A stretch of DNA of 64,000 bases, taken from Mycobacterium sp. 852002-51971_SCH5477799-a (lineage in GTDB: Bacteria; Actinomycetota; Actinomycetes; Mycobacteriales; Mycobacteriaceae). The first letter of the stretch is position 1, and each line of letters begins with the position of its first letter. Under the pieces are notes generated by a model. That model saw nothing but the letters and a program-made list of their open reading frames with translations, made no database searches and was not told the origin of the DNA. The stretch is taken from positions 1 to 64,000 of the forward strand of contig NZ_LZIF01000084.1 in NCBI RefSeq assembly GCF_001667145.1, written 5' to 3'. The position numbers and the translations under genes were made by a program. This document shows positions 1-10,076 of the stretch, piece by piece.

Positions 1-3000
1 TTGTCCATGCAGGTGGTGGCCCGGGCCCGCGCCGCCGGCCTGGTGTGTCGGCCGCGCGATATCTTCGTCGAGCAGACGGTGGCCCGGTTGGCCCGGGTGG
101 CTGGGGTGGCCGAAGGTGGCGGCGGTCCAGTCGATGAGGGCATCGGTGCGGTGCTGGGCACGCCGATCATGCGGTGGCTGGCCGAGGTCGAGGGGCCGGT
201 CGATCAGTTCAACCAGACGGTGGTGGTGCAGGCTCCCCACGGGGTGACCGAGGCCGACGTGGTGGTGCTGGTGCAGGCCCTGCTGGATCGGCATGCCATG
301 CTGCGACTGCGCCTCGAGGACGACGGCGCCGGCGCGTGGTCGATGCAGGTCCTCGAGGCCGGCTCAGTGGACGCCCGCTCCTGCCTGCAGCGGGTGGAGG
401 CGCTGTCCGAGGATGCGGTGATACGGGCGCGGTCGCGGTTGAATCCGGCCGCCGGCAAGGTGCTCAGCGCATTGTGGGCCGCCTCGACGGGCCAGCTGGT
501 GTTGATGATCCACCACCTGGCAGTCGACGGCGTGTCGTGGCGAATTGTGTTGGAGGACCTCAACATCGGCTGGGCACAGCATCGTGCCGAACAACCGATA
601 GTGCTTCCGGTGACCGGGACGTCGTTTGCCCGCTGGGCGGAGTTTCTCGACAAGCACGCCCGCAGCTCGAAAGTCGTTGAAAAGGCGCAGATGTGGCGGC
701 AGGTCGCGGCGACGCCGGCGGCGTTGCCGGCAGTGCAGCCCGTCGATACGTATGAGACTGCCGGGCGCCTGTCGATGTCGCTGGACGACGCCGAGACGAC
801 TCGGATGCTCCTCGGTGAGGTGCCCGCCGCGTTCCATGCCGGCATACACGAGATTTTGTTGATCTCGTTCGCCTTGGCGATGACGGAGTTCTTGGGTACC
901 GGTGCCGACCCGATCGCGATCGACGTCGAAGGCCACGGGCGCCACGAGGAGCTGGCGCCCGGTGTCGACCTGTCGCGCGCGGTGGGTTGGTTCACCACCA
1001 AGTACCCCGTGGCGTTGACCGCCGGCGGGCTGACCTGGGCGCAGGTGGTCGCCGGCGACGCAGAGCTCGGGGCGGTGATCAAGGACGCTAAAGAGCAGCT
1101 TCGTGCCCTCCCTGACGGCATCACCTATGGGATGCTGCGCTACCTGAACGCCGAGGTTGACCTGGAAGGCTCCGACCCACCGATCGGGTTCAACTACTTC
1201 GGGCGCATGGGCGGGCCGGCCGACGTATCGGGTGACGGCTGGGGGATCAGCCCGGACGGCTTATGGATTACCCAGGCGGCCACGGCAATACCGATGCCGC
1301 TGATGCACACCGTGGACCTCAATGCCGGCACCGTCGACACCGAGACCGGCCCGCGCCTGCAAGCCAACTGGACCTGGGCGCGGTCGGCACTGGACGAAGG
1401 TCAGATCGCCCGGTTGAGCCGGTTGTGGTTTGACGCCCTGGCCGGTATCTGCGCGCATGTGCGACGCGGCGGGGGTGGGTTGACGCCTTCTGATATCGCT
1501 CCGGCCCGGTTGAGCCAGCACCAGATCGACGAGCTGCAACAGCACCACGCGGTGGCCGACATCTTGCCGTTGTCCCCGCTGCAGCAGGGGCTGCTCTTTC
1601 ACGCCCGCACCGCGCAGGTCAGCGCCGACGACCTCTACGCCGTGCAGCTGAACATCGCGGTGACCGGTGCCCTTGACCCCTACCGGCTGCGCGATGCGGT
1701 GCACACGGTGGTCAAGCGGCATCCACATCTGGTAGCCCGGTTCTGTCCGCAATTCGACGAGCCGGTGCAGATCATTCCGGCTGATCCCGGGCCGCCTTGG
1801 CGCTATATCTACCTCACCGGGACCAGCGATGCCGAGGTTGATCGCCAGATCGAGCAAGTGTGCGCCGCCGAGCGCGCCGCGGTCTGCGAGCTGAACGGCG
1901 AGCCGGCCTTCCGGGTGGCATTGGTGCGCATCAGCGCGGATCGGCACCGGTTCGTGCTGACCAATCACCACATCGTGGTCGACGGCTGGTCGTTGCCGAT
2001 CTTGATGGGGGAGATCTTCAGCAGTTATCACGGTCAGCCGCTGGGCCCGGCCGGATCGTACCGACGGTTTGTGACGTGGCTGGCCGATCGTGATCTGGAT
2101 GCCGCCCACTCGGCCTGGGCCGAGGTGTTGAACGGCTTTGACGCCCCCGCTCTGGTCAGCCCGGGGCACCCATTGTCGGGTAATCGAGGCGTGGCATCTT
2201 TTGGGCTGCCCGCCGAGATCACGGACGCCGTCGGTGCCTTGGCGCGTTCTTGTCAGACCACAGTCAATACGGTGCTGCAGGGTGCCTATGCCCAGTTGCT
2301 GTGCTGGCTGACTGGCCAGCACGATGTGGCATTCGGTACCACCGTTTCGGGCAGGCCGGCCGACCTCGTCGGCGCCGAGTCGATGGTCGGACTGTTGATC
2401 AACACGGTGCCGGTCCGGGCGCGTATCACGCCCACCACCACCGCGATCGACCTGCTCGAGCAACTGCGAAGCACGAACAACCGCACGCTCGAGCACCAGC
2501 ACCTCGCGCTCAGCGAGATCCACCGCATCACCGGTCACGACCAGCTGTTCGACACGCTGCTCGCCTATGAGAACTACCCGGTGGACGCCGCCGCACTGGC
2601 CGCCAATGGGGAGATGGCAATCGGCGATATCGTTCGGCACGAATCCACCCACTACCCGCTGACCGTACAAGTCCTGCCCGGTAGCGAACTGGGCCTGCGT
2701 GTCGAATTCGACACCGGCGTGTTCGATCGCTCCGATATCGAAACGCTGATCGACCGGTTGCATTGGGTACTGGCGGCGATGGCCTCCGCACCCAACCGGC
2801 GGCTCTCGGCGATCGATTTGCTGGGTAGCGATGGCGATGCCCGCCTAAAGGAACTCGGTAACCAGGCGGCGTCACTCCAGTCCGCACCCCAGCGGGTCTC
2901 CGTTCCGGCGTTGTTCGCCGCGCAGGTCGCCCGCTCACCGGAGGCGGTGGCGCTGGTGTGCGGTGAGCGCACCTGGACTTACCTCGAGCTGGATGAGTCC

Positions 3001-5406
3001 GCCAATCGATTGGCCCAGCTGCTGGCCGCTCGGGGCGCGGGCCCGGGCAATTGCGTTGCGGTGTTGTTCAAACGGTCGGCCGAGGCGATCGTGGCGATCT
3101 TGGGCGTCCTCAAGACCGGGGCGGCGTATCTGCCGATCGACCCGGCGGTGCCCGCGGCGCGGATCGGGTTCATGGTGGCCGATGCCGCGCCGATCGCCGC
3201 GGTCACCGCAGCGGGGCTGGCCGACCGATTCGACGGGCATGACCTGCCGGTCATCGATGTCAACGACCCGGTTATCGACGGCCAACCGGGCACCGCACCG
3301 CCGGTCCCGGCCCCCGATGACATCGCGCACATCATCTACACCTCGGGCACGACGGGTGCGCCGAAGGGAGTGGCGATCACGCACCAGAACGTGGCCCAGC
3401 TGCTCGACTCCTTCGGCGCGGGCCTGCCCTCCGGACAAGTGTGGACGCAGTGTCACTCCTACGCCTTCGACTTCTCGGTGTGGGAGATGTGGGGTGCACT
3501 GCTGCACGGAGAGCGGTTGGTGGTGGTGCCCGAAGAGGTGGTGGCCTCGCCGGTCGACTTCCACGACCTGCTGGTGGCGCAGCGGGTGAACGTGTTGACC
3601 CAGACGCCGTCGGCGGTGGGGGCGCTCTCGCCGGAGGGCTTGGAGTCGACGGCGTTGCTGATCGGTGGCGAGCCATGCCCGGCCGACGTGGTGGATCGGT
3701 GGGCGCCGGGCCGGCTGATGGTCAACGCCTACGGTCCAACCGAGACCACGGTGTACGCGGCGATGAGTGCGCCACTAGCGGCCGGATCAGGGACACCGCC
3801 CATCGGGTCGCCGGTCTCGGGTGCGGCGTTGTTCGTGCTGGACGGCTGGTTGCGCTCGGTGCCGGCCGGGGTGGTCGGTGAGTTGTATGTGGCCGGTTGG
3901 GGGGTGGCGTGCGGCTATGTGAGCAGGGCCGGCTTGACCGCGTCGCGCTTTGTGGCCTGCCCATTCGGAGCGCCCGGCACACGGATGTACCGCACCGGCG
4001 ATCTGGTGCGGTGGCGTGCCGACGGGCAGTTGGACTACGTGGGCCGCGCCGATCAGCAGGTCAAGATCCGCGGCTATCGCGTCGAACTGACCGAGATCCA
4101 GGCGGCGTTGTCTGCGCTTGACGGGGTGGCGCAGGCGGTGGTGGTCGCTCGTGAGGACCGACCGGGTGAGAAGCGTCTGGTGGGGTATGTCACCGGCACA
4201 ATCGATCTGGCCGAGGCGCGCGCCGCGCTGAGCGAACGGCTCCCGGGCTACATGGTTCCAACGCTGGTAAGTCTCGAGGCGCTGCCGTTGACGCCCAACG
4301 GCAAAGTCGACGTCCGCAGCCTGCCGGCGCCCGGACACACCGCGGGCCAGTACCGTGCCCCGAGCACCCCCGCCGAGGAGACCCTGGCCAGAATCTACGC
4401 CGACGTCCTCGGAATCGACCGCGTCGGTGTCGACGACTCGTTCTTCGATCTCGGTGGCGACAGCATTTCGGCGATGCGCGTGATCGCCGCGGTCAACGCC
4501 ACCATGGACGCCGATTTTGCGGTACCGGCGCTGTTTGAAGCGCCCACGGTGCGCACGTTGAGTCACCGGCTGCAGACGCACACGGCTTCCACTCAAGAAG
4601 TGCTTCCCCTCCAGCATCTGAAAGGGGGCAGCGGTACCCCGCTGTTCTGCGTTCATCCCGCAGGTGGGGTGAGTTGGCCGTACCAGGTGCTCGGCAATCA
4701 CCTGGACTGCCCGATTATCGGAATTCAGCAGATTACGCGGCCCGAAGAGCTTGAGCCCCAGTCGATTCGAGATATGGCTAAGTCCTACGCCGACCGGATC
4801 CAGAGCGTTGATCCCGACGGGCCGTATAACCTCCTCGGCTGGTCTTACGGGGGTGTGATCGCTCATGAACTCGCCGTCGAGCTTCGGCAACGGGAAAGGG
4901 TCACCAACCTGTTCCTTCTCGACGCTCAGCCGATCATCGACAGCAGCATGGCCCTGCGCGACTATGCTCTGGACGAAGCTCAGATCGTGAAAGAAATTCT
5001 GCAGTTCTACGGTGTCACCACGCCCGAACCGAATGAGTCGCTGTCGTACGAGCAAATCGAAGATTTAATCCGCCATCACGAAGCCATTGAGCTTTCCCGA
5101 CACAAAGATCTGCTGAATCTGCTCGTTCAGAACCTGAACACCAATCTCGCTTTCTATCGGGCTCACCAACCCGGCGTCCTGGACGGCGATGTGACGGTCT
5201 TTGCCGCCGCGCGAGAAGACAGCGATCGCGGTACCCATCTTCGGCAAAGTTGGCGACCCTACGCTGCGGGCGACATCACCGTGTACGAGGTCGACTGCAC
5301 GCACAATGAGATGCTGACGACCGAATCGACCGGTATGTACGGCAAGGAACTCAAGCGCCTGCTCGACGTCGATCTCGCGCGGCGAGACGGCAGTCTCGGG
5401 CACTGA
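1..5406 (+). CDS. Non-ribosomal peptide synthetase, C-terminal part (T)-E-C-A-T-TE, partial at left edge
   Basis: The reading frame is open at base 1, so this is the C-terminal 1801 residues of a larger synthetase. The first residues look like the tail of a carrier domain, after its active serine. An epimerization domain follows (about 45-490; [11 protein letters not shown] at 171-181, later GMLRYL and FNYFG motifs). Next come a condensation domain (about 515-960; HHIVVDG at 656-662), an adenylation domain (about 965-1440; YTSGTTG at 1113), a carrier domain (LGGDS, phosphopantetheine Ser1488) and a thioesterase (about 1540-1795; GWSYGG with Ser1615, Asp1641, His1768). It would condense a D-residue donor with one last amino acid and release the peptide. 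The adenylation pocket read by eye is D-F-W-S-L-G-A-V-Y, starting at Asp1157. This is closest to threonine codes but not identical, so the substrate is unsure. The thioesterase release makes it unlike the reductase-ended Mps2 of glycopeptidolipid synthesis. Confidence 0.93.
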   Translation: MSMQVVARARAAGLVCRPRDIFVEQTVARLARVAGVAEGGGGPVDEGIGAVLGTPIMRWLAEVEGPVDQFNQTVVVQAPHGVTEADVVVLVQALLDRHAMLRLRLEDDGAGAWSMQVLEAGSVDARSCLQRVEALSEDAVIRARSRLNPAAGKVLSALWAASTGQLVLMIHHLAVDGVSWRIVLEDLNIGWAQHRAEQPIVLPVTGTSFARWAEFLDKHARSSKVVEKAQMWRQVAATPAALPAVQPVDTYETAGRLSMSLDDAETTRMLLGEVPAAFHAGIHEILLISFALAMTEFLGTGADPIAIDVEGHGRHEELAPGVDLSRAVGWFTTKYPVALTAGGLTWAQVVAGDAELGAVIKDAKEQLRALPDGITYGMLRYLNAEVDLEGSDPPIGFNYFGRMGGPADVSGDGWGISPDGLWITQAATAIPMPLMHTVDLNAGTVDTETGPRLQANWTWARSALDEGQIARLSRLWFDALAGICAHVRRGGGGLTPSDIAPARLSQHQIDELQQHHAVADILPLSPLQQGLLFHARTAQVSADDLYAVQLNIAVTGALDPYRLRDAVHTVVKRHPHLVARFCPQFDEPVQIIPADPGPPWRYIYLTGTSDAEVDRQIEQVCAAERAAVCELNGEPAFRVALVRISADRHRFVLTNHHIVVDGWSLPILMGEIFSSYHGQPLGPAGSYRRFVTWLADRDLDAAHSAWAEVLNGFDAPALVSPGHPLSGNRGVASFGLPAEITDAVGALARSCQTTVNTVLQGAYAQLLCWLTGQHDVAFGTTVSGRPADLVGAESMVGLLINTVPVRARITPTTTAIDLLEQLRSTNNRTLEHQHLALSEIHRITGHDQLFDTLLAYENYPVDAAALAANGEMAIGDIVRHESTHYPLTVQVLPGSELGLRVEFDTGVFDRSDIETLIDRLHWVLAAMASAPNRRLSAIDLLGSDGDARLKELGNQAASLQSAPQRVSVPALFAAQVARSPEAVALVCGERTWTYLELDESANRLAQLLAARGAGPGNCVAVLFKRSAEAIVAILGVLKTGAAYLPIDPAVPAARIGFMVADAAPIAAVTAAGLADRFDGHDLPVIDVNDPVIDGQPGTAPPVPAPDDIAHIIYTSGTTGAPKGVAITHQNVAQLLDSFGAGLPSGQVWTQCHSYAFDFSVWEMWGALLHGERLVVVPEEVVASPVDFHDLLVAQRVNVLTQTPSAVGALSPEGLESTALLIGGEPCPADVVDRWAPGRLMVNAYGPTETTVYAAMSAPLAAGSGTPPIGSPVSGAALFVLDGWLRSVPAGVVGELYVAGWGVACGYVSRAGLTASRFVACPFGAPGTRMYRTGDLVRWRADGQLDYVGRADQQVKIRGYRVELTEIQAALSALDGVAQAVVVAREDRPGEKRLVGYVTGTIDLAEARAALSERLPGYMVPTLVSLEALPLTPNGKVDVRSLPAPGHTAGQYRAPSTPAEETLARIYADVLGIDRVGVDDSFFDLGGDSISAMRVIAAVNATMDADFAVPALFEAPTVRTLSHRLQTHTASTQEVLPLQHLKGGSGTPLFCVHPAGGVSWPYQVLGNHLDCPIIGIQQITRPEELEPQSIRDMAKSYADRIQSVDPDGPYNLLGWSYGGVIAHELAVELRQRERVTNLFLLDAQPIIDSSMALRDYALDEAQIVKEILQFYGVTTPEPNESLSYEQIEDLIRHHEAIELSRHKDLLNLLVQNLNTNLAFYRAHQPGVLDGDVTVFAAAREDSDRGTHLRQSWRPYAAGDITVYEVDCTHNEMLTTESTGMYGKELKRLLDVDLARRDGSLGH

Positions 5407-5885
5407 CCGCTCGATCACGTACGACCGGATGGTCAGCAGCCGGTTCAACAGGGTCTCGTGCAGCTGTCGACGCGTTGCTCGGCGGTCTCGGTGTTGCATG
5501 AGTGCGCCCAAACGCCTACGGTCAGTGCACACGGCGTCGAGCCGCTAAGGCAGGTATATCAATCAGATGGCTCAACGCCCTCCGGATCCCTAGGTCCGGA
5601 CAGGCTGCCGTACGGTCCGGCTCCGGTGACGAGGGCAACGACGGTAACTGCAGCAAGTAGTACAGCCGTATTCGCGGCCGACGAGAAGTAACTCGTCGCC
5701 CGATGCCGCAGTCCTGCTGATCCAGATTTATCCGGCTCATTTTGACCGTGTGCCTGACGGCGTCTCGCGGGCGACTGACTACTCATTGATCGGACATAAT
5801 TTCTGATGCTGCGGTTCGCGAACTGTCCTTGGCTGCGTGTCGTCGCGCAGACGCCTCTGAGCGCGCCCGAATCTAGTTGATTTCA
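5407..5885. other. Intergenic gap between NRPS and desaturase
   Basis: This gap follows the NRPS stop. Apart from the doubtful small reverse frame at 5559-5786 I see no gene, RNA or repeat here. The desaturase promoter should lie in its right half. Confidence 0.6.
5559..5786 (-). CDS. Possible small single-pass membrane protein
   Basis: A 75-codon frame lies in the gap between the NRPS and the desaturase. The first 30 residues are polar and basic. A hydrophobic run of about 20 residues (TAVLLAAVTVVALVTGAG) could span the membrane once, and the tail is acidic. I do not recognise a family. Third-position G+C is only moderate for this genome and no clear ribosome binding site precedes the ATG, so it may not be a gene. 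It is listed because it is the only protein-like frame in a 479-base gap. Confidence 0.25.
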   Translation of the reverse strand: MSSQSPARRRQAHGQNEPDKSGSAGLRHRATSYFSSAANTAVLLAAVTVVALVTGAGPYGSLSGPRDPEGVEPSD

Positions 5886-7133
5886 ATGGCTATTACCGAA
5901 GTACCTGAATACGCTCATCTGAGCGACGAAGACCTTGAGGCGTTCGCGGCCGATCTGGAAGCGATCCGTCGTGGTATCGAGGTTTCGCGCGGCGCCAAGG
6001 ACCGGGCATACATCCTGCGCGCCATCGCTATTCAGCGTTACCTGGAGATCGCGGCGCGGCTGGTCATCGCCACCAGCAGAGGCAAACGCGGATGGGCCGT
6101 TGGGACCGCGGCCCTGGCCGCGGCCAAATGCATCGAAAATATGGAACTAGGCCATAACATCAGCCACGGTCAATGGGATTGGATGAACGACCCCGAAATC
6201 CATTCGAGTACGTGGGAATGGGACATGGCCGGTCTCTCGGCGCAGTGGCAGCACTCCCACAACTACCGGCACCACGTCTTCGCGAACGTCGTCGGCGTCG
6301 ATGACGACCTCGGGTTCGGCATCATGCGCGTCACCCGTGACGACGCATGGCAGCCGAGCGCGCTGATGCAGCCGTTGCGCGCGGTGCTGCTGGCCCTCTT
6401 GTTCGAATGGGGCGTGGCATTGCACTGTCTGTATGCAGTGCAGGAACGCGAGGAGACGGCTGCTGGTAAATCGGCCCTAGCAAAAGCCCTCCGCCGCAAG
6501 ATCGTTCGGCAGGCCGGCAAGGATTATGTTCTGTTCCCCGCGCTGAGCCGCGGCCGGTGGCGCCGGACGCTGGGGGCCAACGTGGTGGCCAACGGGCTTC
6601 GCAATGTCTGGGCCTATCTCGTCATTGTCTGCGGTCACTTCACGGATGGTGCGGAAAAGTTCACCGAGTCGGTCCTGGACGGTGAGACGAAGGCCGAATG
6701 GTACCTGCGCCAGATGCTGGGTACGGCGAACTTCAATGCGGGGCCGGGCATGGCATTCATGAGTGGAAACCTCTGCTACCAAATCGAACACCACCTCTTC
6801 CCCGATTTGCCGAGTAACCGGTACCCTCAGATCGCCGCGCAGGTTCGCGCGTTGTGTGTCACCTACGACCTGCCTTATACGACCGGTCCGTTGGCTCGCC
6901 AGTACCTGCTCACCGTGCGCACCATCTGCAAACTTGCGTTGCCCGACCGGTTTCTGTTCGCCTCCACTGACGATGCGCCAGAAACGGCCTCGGAGAACAA
7001 GTTTCGGATCGCGGGGGAAGCAGCGACGCGATCCGGAACAGGCAATGATGCAAAGCGGCGCGGATTATCGACAGCGATACTCGCCCGAAAGCACTCAGTC
7101 GGGCGCCGAGGCCGCCGGCCGCTTTTCCGCTGA
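5886..7133 (+). CDS. Membrane fatty acid desaturase, DesA3-like
   Basis: A 415-residue acyl desaturase of the membrane di-iron class. It has all three histidine boxes: HNISH at 90-94, HSHNYRHH at 123-130 and QIEHH ending at 303. These bind the two irons that insert a cis double bond into a fatty acyl chain, using O2 and electrons from a reductase/ferredoxin partner. The closest family I recall is the mycobacterial stearoyl/linoleoyl-CoA desaturase DesA3 (Rv3229c), which is paired with an oxidoreductase (Rv3230c). No such partner lies beside this copy. A TTG at 5877 is in frame, but the ATG at 5886 gives the usual MAITEVPEYAHLS start and is preferred. The C-terminal 60 residues are basic and poorly structured. 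Confidence 0.92.
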   Translation: MAITEVPEYAHLSDEDLEAFAADLEAIRRGIEVSRGAKDRAYILRAIAIQRYLEIAARLVIATSRGKRGWAVGTAALAAAKCIENMELGHNISHGQWDWMNDPEIHSSTWEWDMAGLSAQWQHSHNYRHHVFANVVGVDDDLGFGIMRVTRDDAWQPSALMQPLRAVLLALLFEWGVALHCLYAVQEREETAAGKSALAKALRRKIVRQAGKDYVLFPALSRGRWRRTLGANVVANGLRNVWAYLVIVCGHFTDGAEKFTESVLDGETKAEWYLRQMLGTANFNAGPGMAFMSGNLCYQIEHHLFPDLPSNRYPQIAAQVRALCVTYDLPYTTGPLARQYLLTVRTICKLALPDRFLFASTDDAPETASENKFRIAGEAATRSGTGNDAKRRGLSTAILARKHSVGRRGRRPLFR

Positions 7134-7246
7134 TGTTCCCTAATCCGACTGCGACGTAACGGATCCCGCCTTCTCTGCGGATGGCTGGTAAGTCACACGG
7201 CGATAGTGCATGACCGGCAGAGTGGCCGTCATTACTGAGGCTATCG

Positions 7247-7459
7247 CTACTCCCGTACCTGGCGATTGACGAGACCAACAACGTAACGCGAATCGATCTC
7301 TTCGCCGCCGTCGCCGTAGTAGACGCGATGGTGACCGCTGGCGGTGTCGTCGGCCGTGTGCGTGACTTTGATCCACCTGCCAGACGTCGGATCTTGGAGC
7401 ATGTCGCCCTCCCGGATCTCCGACAGCGGCACTTTCTCTATTGCATGTTCCGAACTCAT
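7247..7459 (-). CDS. Small conserved hypothetical protein (70 aa)
   Basis: A short hydrophilic protein with a pattern that looks like a small beta-barrel: EIREGDMLQDPTSGRWIKV, then a YYGDGGEEIDSRYVV strand pair. I do not recognise a named family. A good Shine-Dalgarno sequence (GGAGG) sits just before the ATG, and the codon use suits the genome. There is no signal peptide or membrane segment. It stands alone between the desaturase and the GAF-ANTAR genes. Confidence 0.6.
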   Translation of the reverse strand: MSSEHAIEKVPLSEIREGDMLQDPTSGRWIKVTHTADDTASGHHRVYYGDGGEEIDSRYVVGLVNRQVRE

Positions 7460-7630
7460 GGCCCTCCGTAAATGTCGTGGTGACGGGCAGTGACCACCAT
7501 CCGGGGATCATCCCGACGATCACCTTGAGGTTTAATCCAGTCAACCGCAGCGGTCAACGAAGGGTTCAGCTGGTCGCCAAAACCCGTCGACCAACCCGGC
7601 GGCGTTCGCGTTCGTAAATGCGCCTAACTC

Positions 7631-8416
7631 GTGAAAGGCTGGGGGAATGACGTCCCCGGCGAGCCACGTGGGAACCTGTGCAGCCGCCCGGCCCCTGTGC
7701 GGCTAAATGTGGCAATCCACGAGCAACTCCGCGCTGCTGTCGAAGGCCGGCGAGGGACAGAGGCTGCGGACCGGTTGTGCGAGGCCTGTGTGATCCTGCT
7801 CGATGTTGACGCGGCCGCGATCTCGATCGTCTTCGACGGGGCAAGCAGCGGAACACTGGGAGCCAGCGGCGAGCCCGCCCGCAGGTACGACGAACTTCAG
7901 TTCATCCTTGGGGAGGGCCCCTGCCTGGATTCCGTCGCCCAGCGGATTCCGGTCCTGGTCGTCGACCTCGCCGATCCCAAGGAGGCGCGCTGGCCCATAT
8001 ACGGCCCCGCCATGCTCGGCAACCAGATCAGGGGTGTTTATGCCATACCCCTCGTGGTTGCCGGTGAGTTTGTCGGTGCGCTCGATCTCTTTCGCGCTCA
8101 GCCGGGTCCGTTACCGGGCAACGAGCTGACCAGCGCTGTCGCCGCCGCAGAGCTGGCAGGGGTTCCGCTGCTCGATCTACTGGACGCCGACCTGCAGGCT
8201 GCGGTCGCGGACCCCAACAGCAATGCCTGGGCCGAACTCAACGCGTTGGGTCGCGCAGAGGTCAGCCAGGCCACCGGCATGCTCGTCGCCCAGCTCGAAG
8301 TGGAGCCAGCCGAGGCGCTGATCCGGCTGCGGGCCCATGCCTACGCCACGGGCCGCAGCGCCACCGAGGTCGCCCGGGACATCCTTGATCGCCGTCTGCG
8401 GCTCGAGGTGGACTGA
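7631..8416 (+). CDS. GAF and ANTAR domain protein (1 of 3)
   Basis: This protein has a GAF sensor domain (about residues 35-175, containing GEGPCLDSV) and a C-terminal ANTAR RNA-binding domain (about 195-255; QATGMLVAQLEV and the usual A-Y-A-x-x-x-x-x-x-T-E-V-A pattern). ANTAR proteins bind paired hairpins in nascent RNA and prevent termination. GAF supplies a ligand, redox or light input. The frame opens with GTG at 7631, and a second GTG at 7709 is also possible because the intervening residues look unconserved. The gene is followed 37 bases later by a similar one on the same strand. Confidence 0.88.
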   Translation: MKGWGNDVPGEPRGNLCSRPAPVRLNVAIHEQLRAAVEGRRGTEAADRLCEACVILLDVDAAAISIVFDGASSGTLGASGEPARRYDELQFILGEGPCLDSVAQRIPVLVVDLADPKEARWPIYGPAMLGNQIRGVYAIPLVVAGEFVGALDLFRAQPGPLPGNELTSAVAAAELAGVPLLDLLDADLQAAVADPNSNAWAELNALGRAEVSQATGMLVAQLEVEPAEALIRLRAHAYATGRSATEVARDILDRRLRLEVD

Positions 8417-8453
8417 TGCGCCTTGACCGTCGCCAGTCAGGAAGGAGGACAGC

Positions 8454-9209
8454 GTGATTGGGGCCCCTCGTGAAACCCGTGTGCTGGATGCCGTCGTATC
8501 GATCGTCGATAGTTTGCTTGACGACTTCGACGTCGTCGACCTGCTGACTGGGTTGACAGAGCGATGTAGTGAGTTGCTCGACATCGAAGCCGCGGGATTT
8601 TTGCTCGCCGACCCACTGAACCGGCTACGCCTGCTGGCCGCCACCTCGGAGGAGGCCCGGCAGCTGGAGCTGTTCCAGCTGCAAGCCGACGAAGGTCCAT
8701 GCGTGGACTGCTACAGCAGCGGCCTACCAGTCTCCGTTGCCGACGTCCAAGGCGCGTTGGAGCGGTGGCCACGGTTCGTTCCGGCCGCGGTCGATGCCGG
8801 CTTCGCATCGGTACACGCGGTTCCGATGCGGGCTGCCGGCATGGTGCTGGGCGCACTCGGCTTGTTCGGCACGCGTCGTGGCGAACTCAATGACGCCGAT
8901 CTGCTCGTCGGCAAAACGCTGACACACATCGCATGCGTGGCGATCCTCCAAGAACATCCGCCCGCACCGTCGTCCGTGATGCCGCGACTACGTTCGGCGC
9001 TGACCGGCCGCGTCGTTGTCGAGCAGGCCAAGGGTTTGATTCGCCAACTGCTGGATGTGCCCGTGGAGGATGCCTTCAAGCTGTTGCGAATCTATGCACG
9101 GGCCAAGGGCGAACATCTGACGGACGTCGCCCGCAGATTGATGACCGACAAGGACTCGCGGGCTCTTGTCGTGGCGGACTTAGCCGAGCTGCGTGCCGGG
9201 CCACGGTAA
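8454..9209 (+). CDS. GAF and ANTAR domain protein (2 of 3)
   Basis: A 251-residue GAF (about 20-165; DEGPCVDCYSSG) plus ANTAR protein (about 180-240; GRVVVEQAKGLIRQ, then a helix with KLLRIYARAKGEHLTDVA). The GTG start is set by a strong AAGGAGG six bases upstream. Its position 37 bases after the first GAF-ANTAR gene suggests co-transcription. The presumed role is signal-dependent antitermination. The regulated transcripts cannot be named from this window. Confidence 0.9.
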   Translation: MIGAPRETRVLDAVVSIVDSLLDDFDVVDLLTGLTERCSELLDIEAAGFLLADPLNRLRLLAATSEEARQLELFQLQADEGPCVDCYSSGLPVSVADVQGALERWPRFVPAAVDAGFASVHAVPMRAAGMVLGALGLFGTRRGELNDADLLVGKTLTHIACVAILQEHPPAPSSVMPRLRSALTGRVVVEQAKGLIRQLLDVPVEDAFKLLRIYARAKGEHLTDVARRLMTDKDSRALVVADLAELRAGPR

Positions 9210-9217
9210 TAACGCTT

Positions 9218-10024
9218 TCAGCCGCGTCGCGCTCGGGCTCGCCGCGCGGCCTCATCGACCAGCCGCTCGGCGACGGTGTGCAGCTTCACATTTTCGGTCT
9301 GGCTGATCTGGGCGAGCCGTTCAAAGGCCTCCTCCGGACCCGTCCCCGATCGGCTACGGATGATACCGATCGCCTGATCGATCACCGATCGGCTGTCTAA
9401 TGCGCGCTGCAATCGCAGCGTCCGTTCATGCGCAATGGCCAGCAACTGGGCGTTGTACACCGAGACTGCGGCGGTTTTGGCGAATTGCGACCCTAACTGC
9501 ACGGCATGAGCGGCGAACGCGTCGCGAGTCGCGGCGTAGGCATTGATCGAACCGATTACCTGACCGCCGACGATCAGGGGCAGCGCTAACGCGGAGTGCA
9601 TGCGCATCCGGGCCACCCGGCCGCCGAAGTGCGGCCAACGGATGTCACTGCCCAGCGATCCGCTCACGATGGGGCGTTGGGACTCCATGCACGTGATGCA
9701 AGGGCCCTCCTGCAGTTCGGTGTATTGCACGGTGTCGATGTCGTGGACGAGCACCGCTGTCGCCGCCCAGGTGCGGACGCTGGAGATGCCGCGCTGTGGA
9801 TCGATTAATGAGACCCCGACACCGTCGGCGCCCGGAATCGCTTGCATGGCGAACTCCGCCACGTCTCGGAGAAGGTCGATCACCCCGCGGCCACCGGCCA
9901 CAATCCCGGCGACTCCACGTAACCCCGCATAAAGTTCGGCCTCGTCTGCTTCCCTCTGACCGGGGGGAAGTTCTGGCCCCGCGCGCACCCCGCGGTTGGG
10001 TTGGGCGTCGAACTCCGCCAACAT
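9218..10024 (-). CDS. GAF and ANTAR domain protein (3 of 3)
   Basis: A 268-residue protein with GAF (about 25-185; QEGPCITCMESQRP) and ANTAR (about 205-262; LDSRSVIDQAIGIIRSRSG) domains. The frame stays open upstream into the FadD gene. The ATG at 10024 is chosen because a GAGGAG precedes it and the earlier residues look like antisense read-through. It converges on the second GAF-ANTAR gene with 8 bases between the stops, so three paralogous sensors lie side by side. Confidence 0.88.
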   Translation of the reverse strand: MLAEFDAQPNRGVRAGPELPPGQREADEAELYAGLRGVAGIVAGGRGVIDLLRDVAEFAMQAIPGADGVGVSLIDPQRGISSVRTWAATAVLVHDIDTVQYTELQEGPCITCMESQRPIVSGSLGSDIRWPHFGGRVARMRMHSALALPLIVGGQVIGSINAYAATRDAFAAHAVQLGSQFAKTAAVSVYNAQLLAIAHERTLRLQRALDSRSVIDQAIGIIRSRSGTGPEEAFERLAQISQTENVKLHTVAERLVDEAARRARARRG

Positions 10025-10076
10025 CGCTCCTCGCGTACACCGTCGACCAAACGTACTGTCCCTCGGGTACCCGAAA

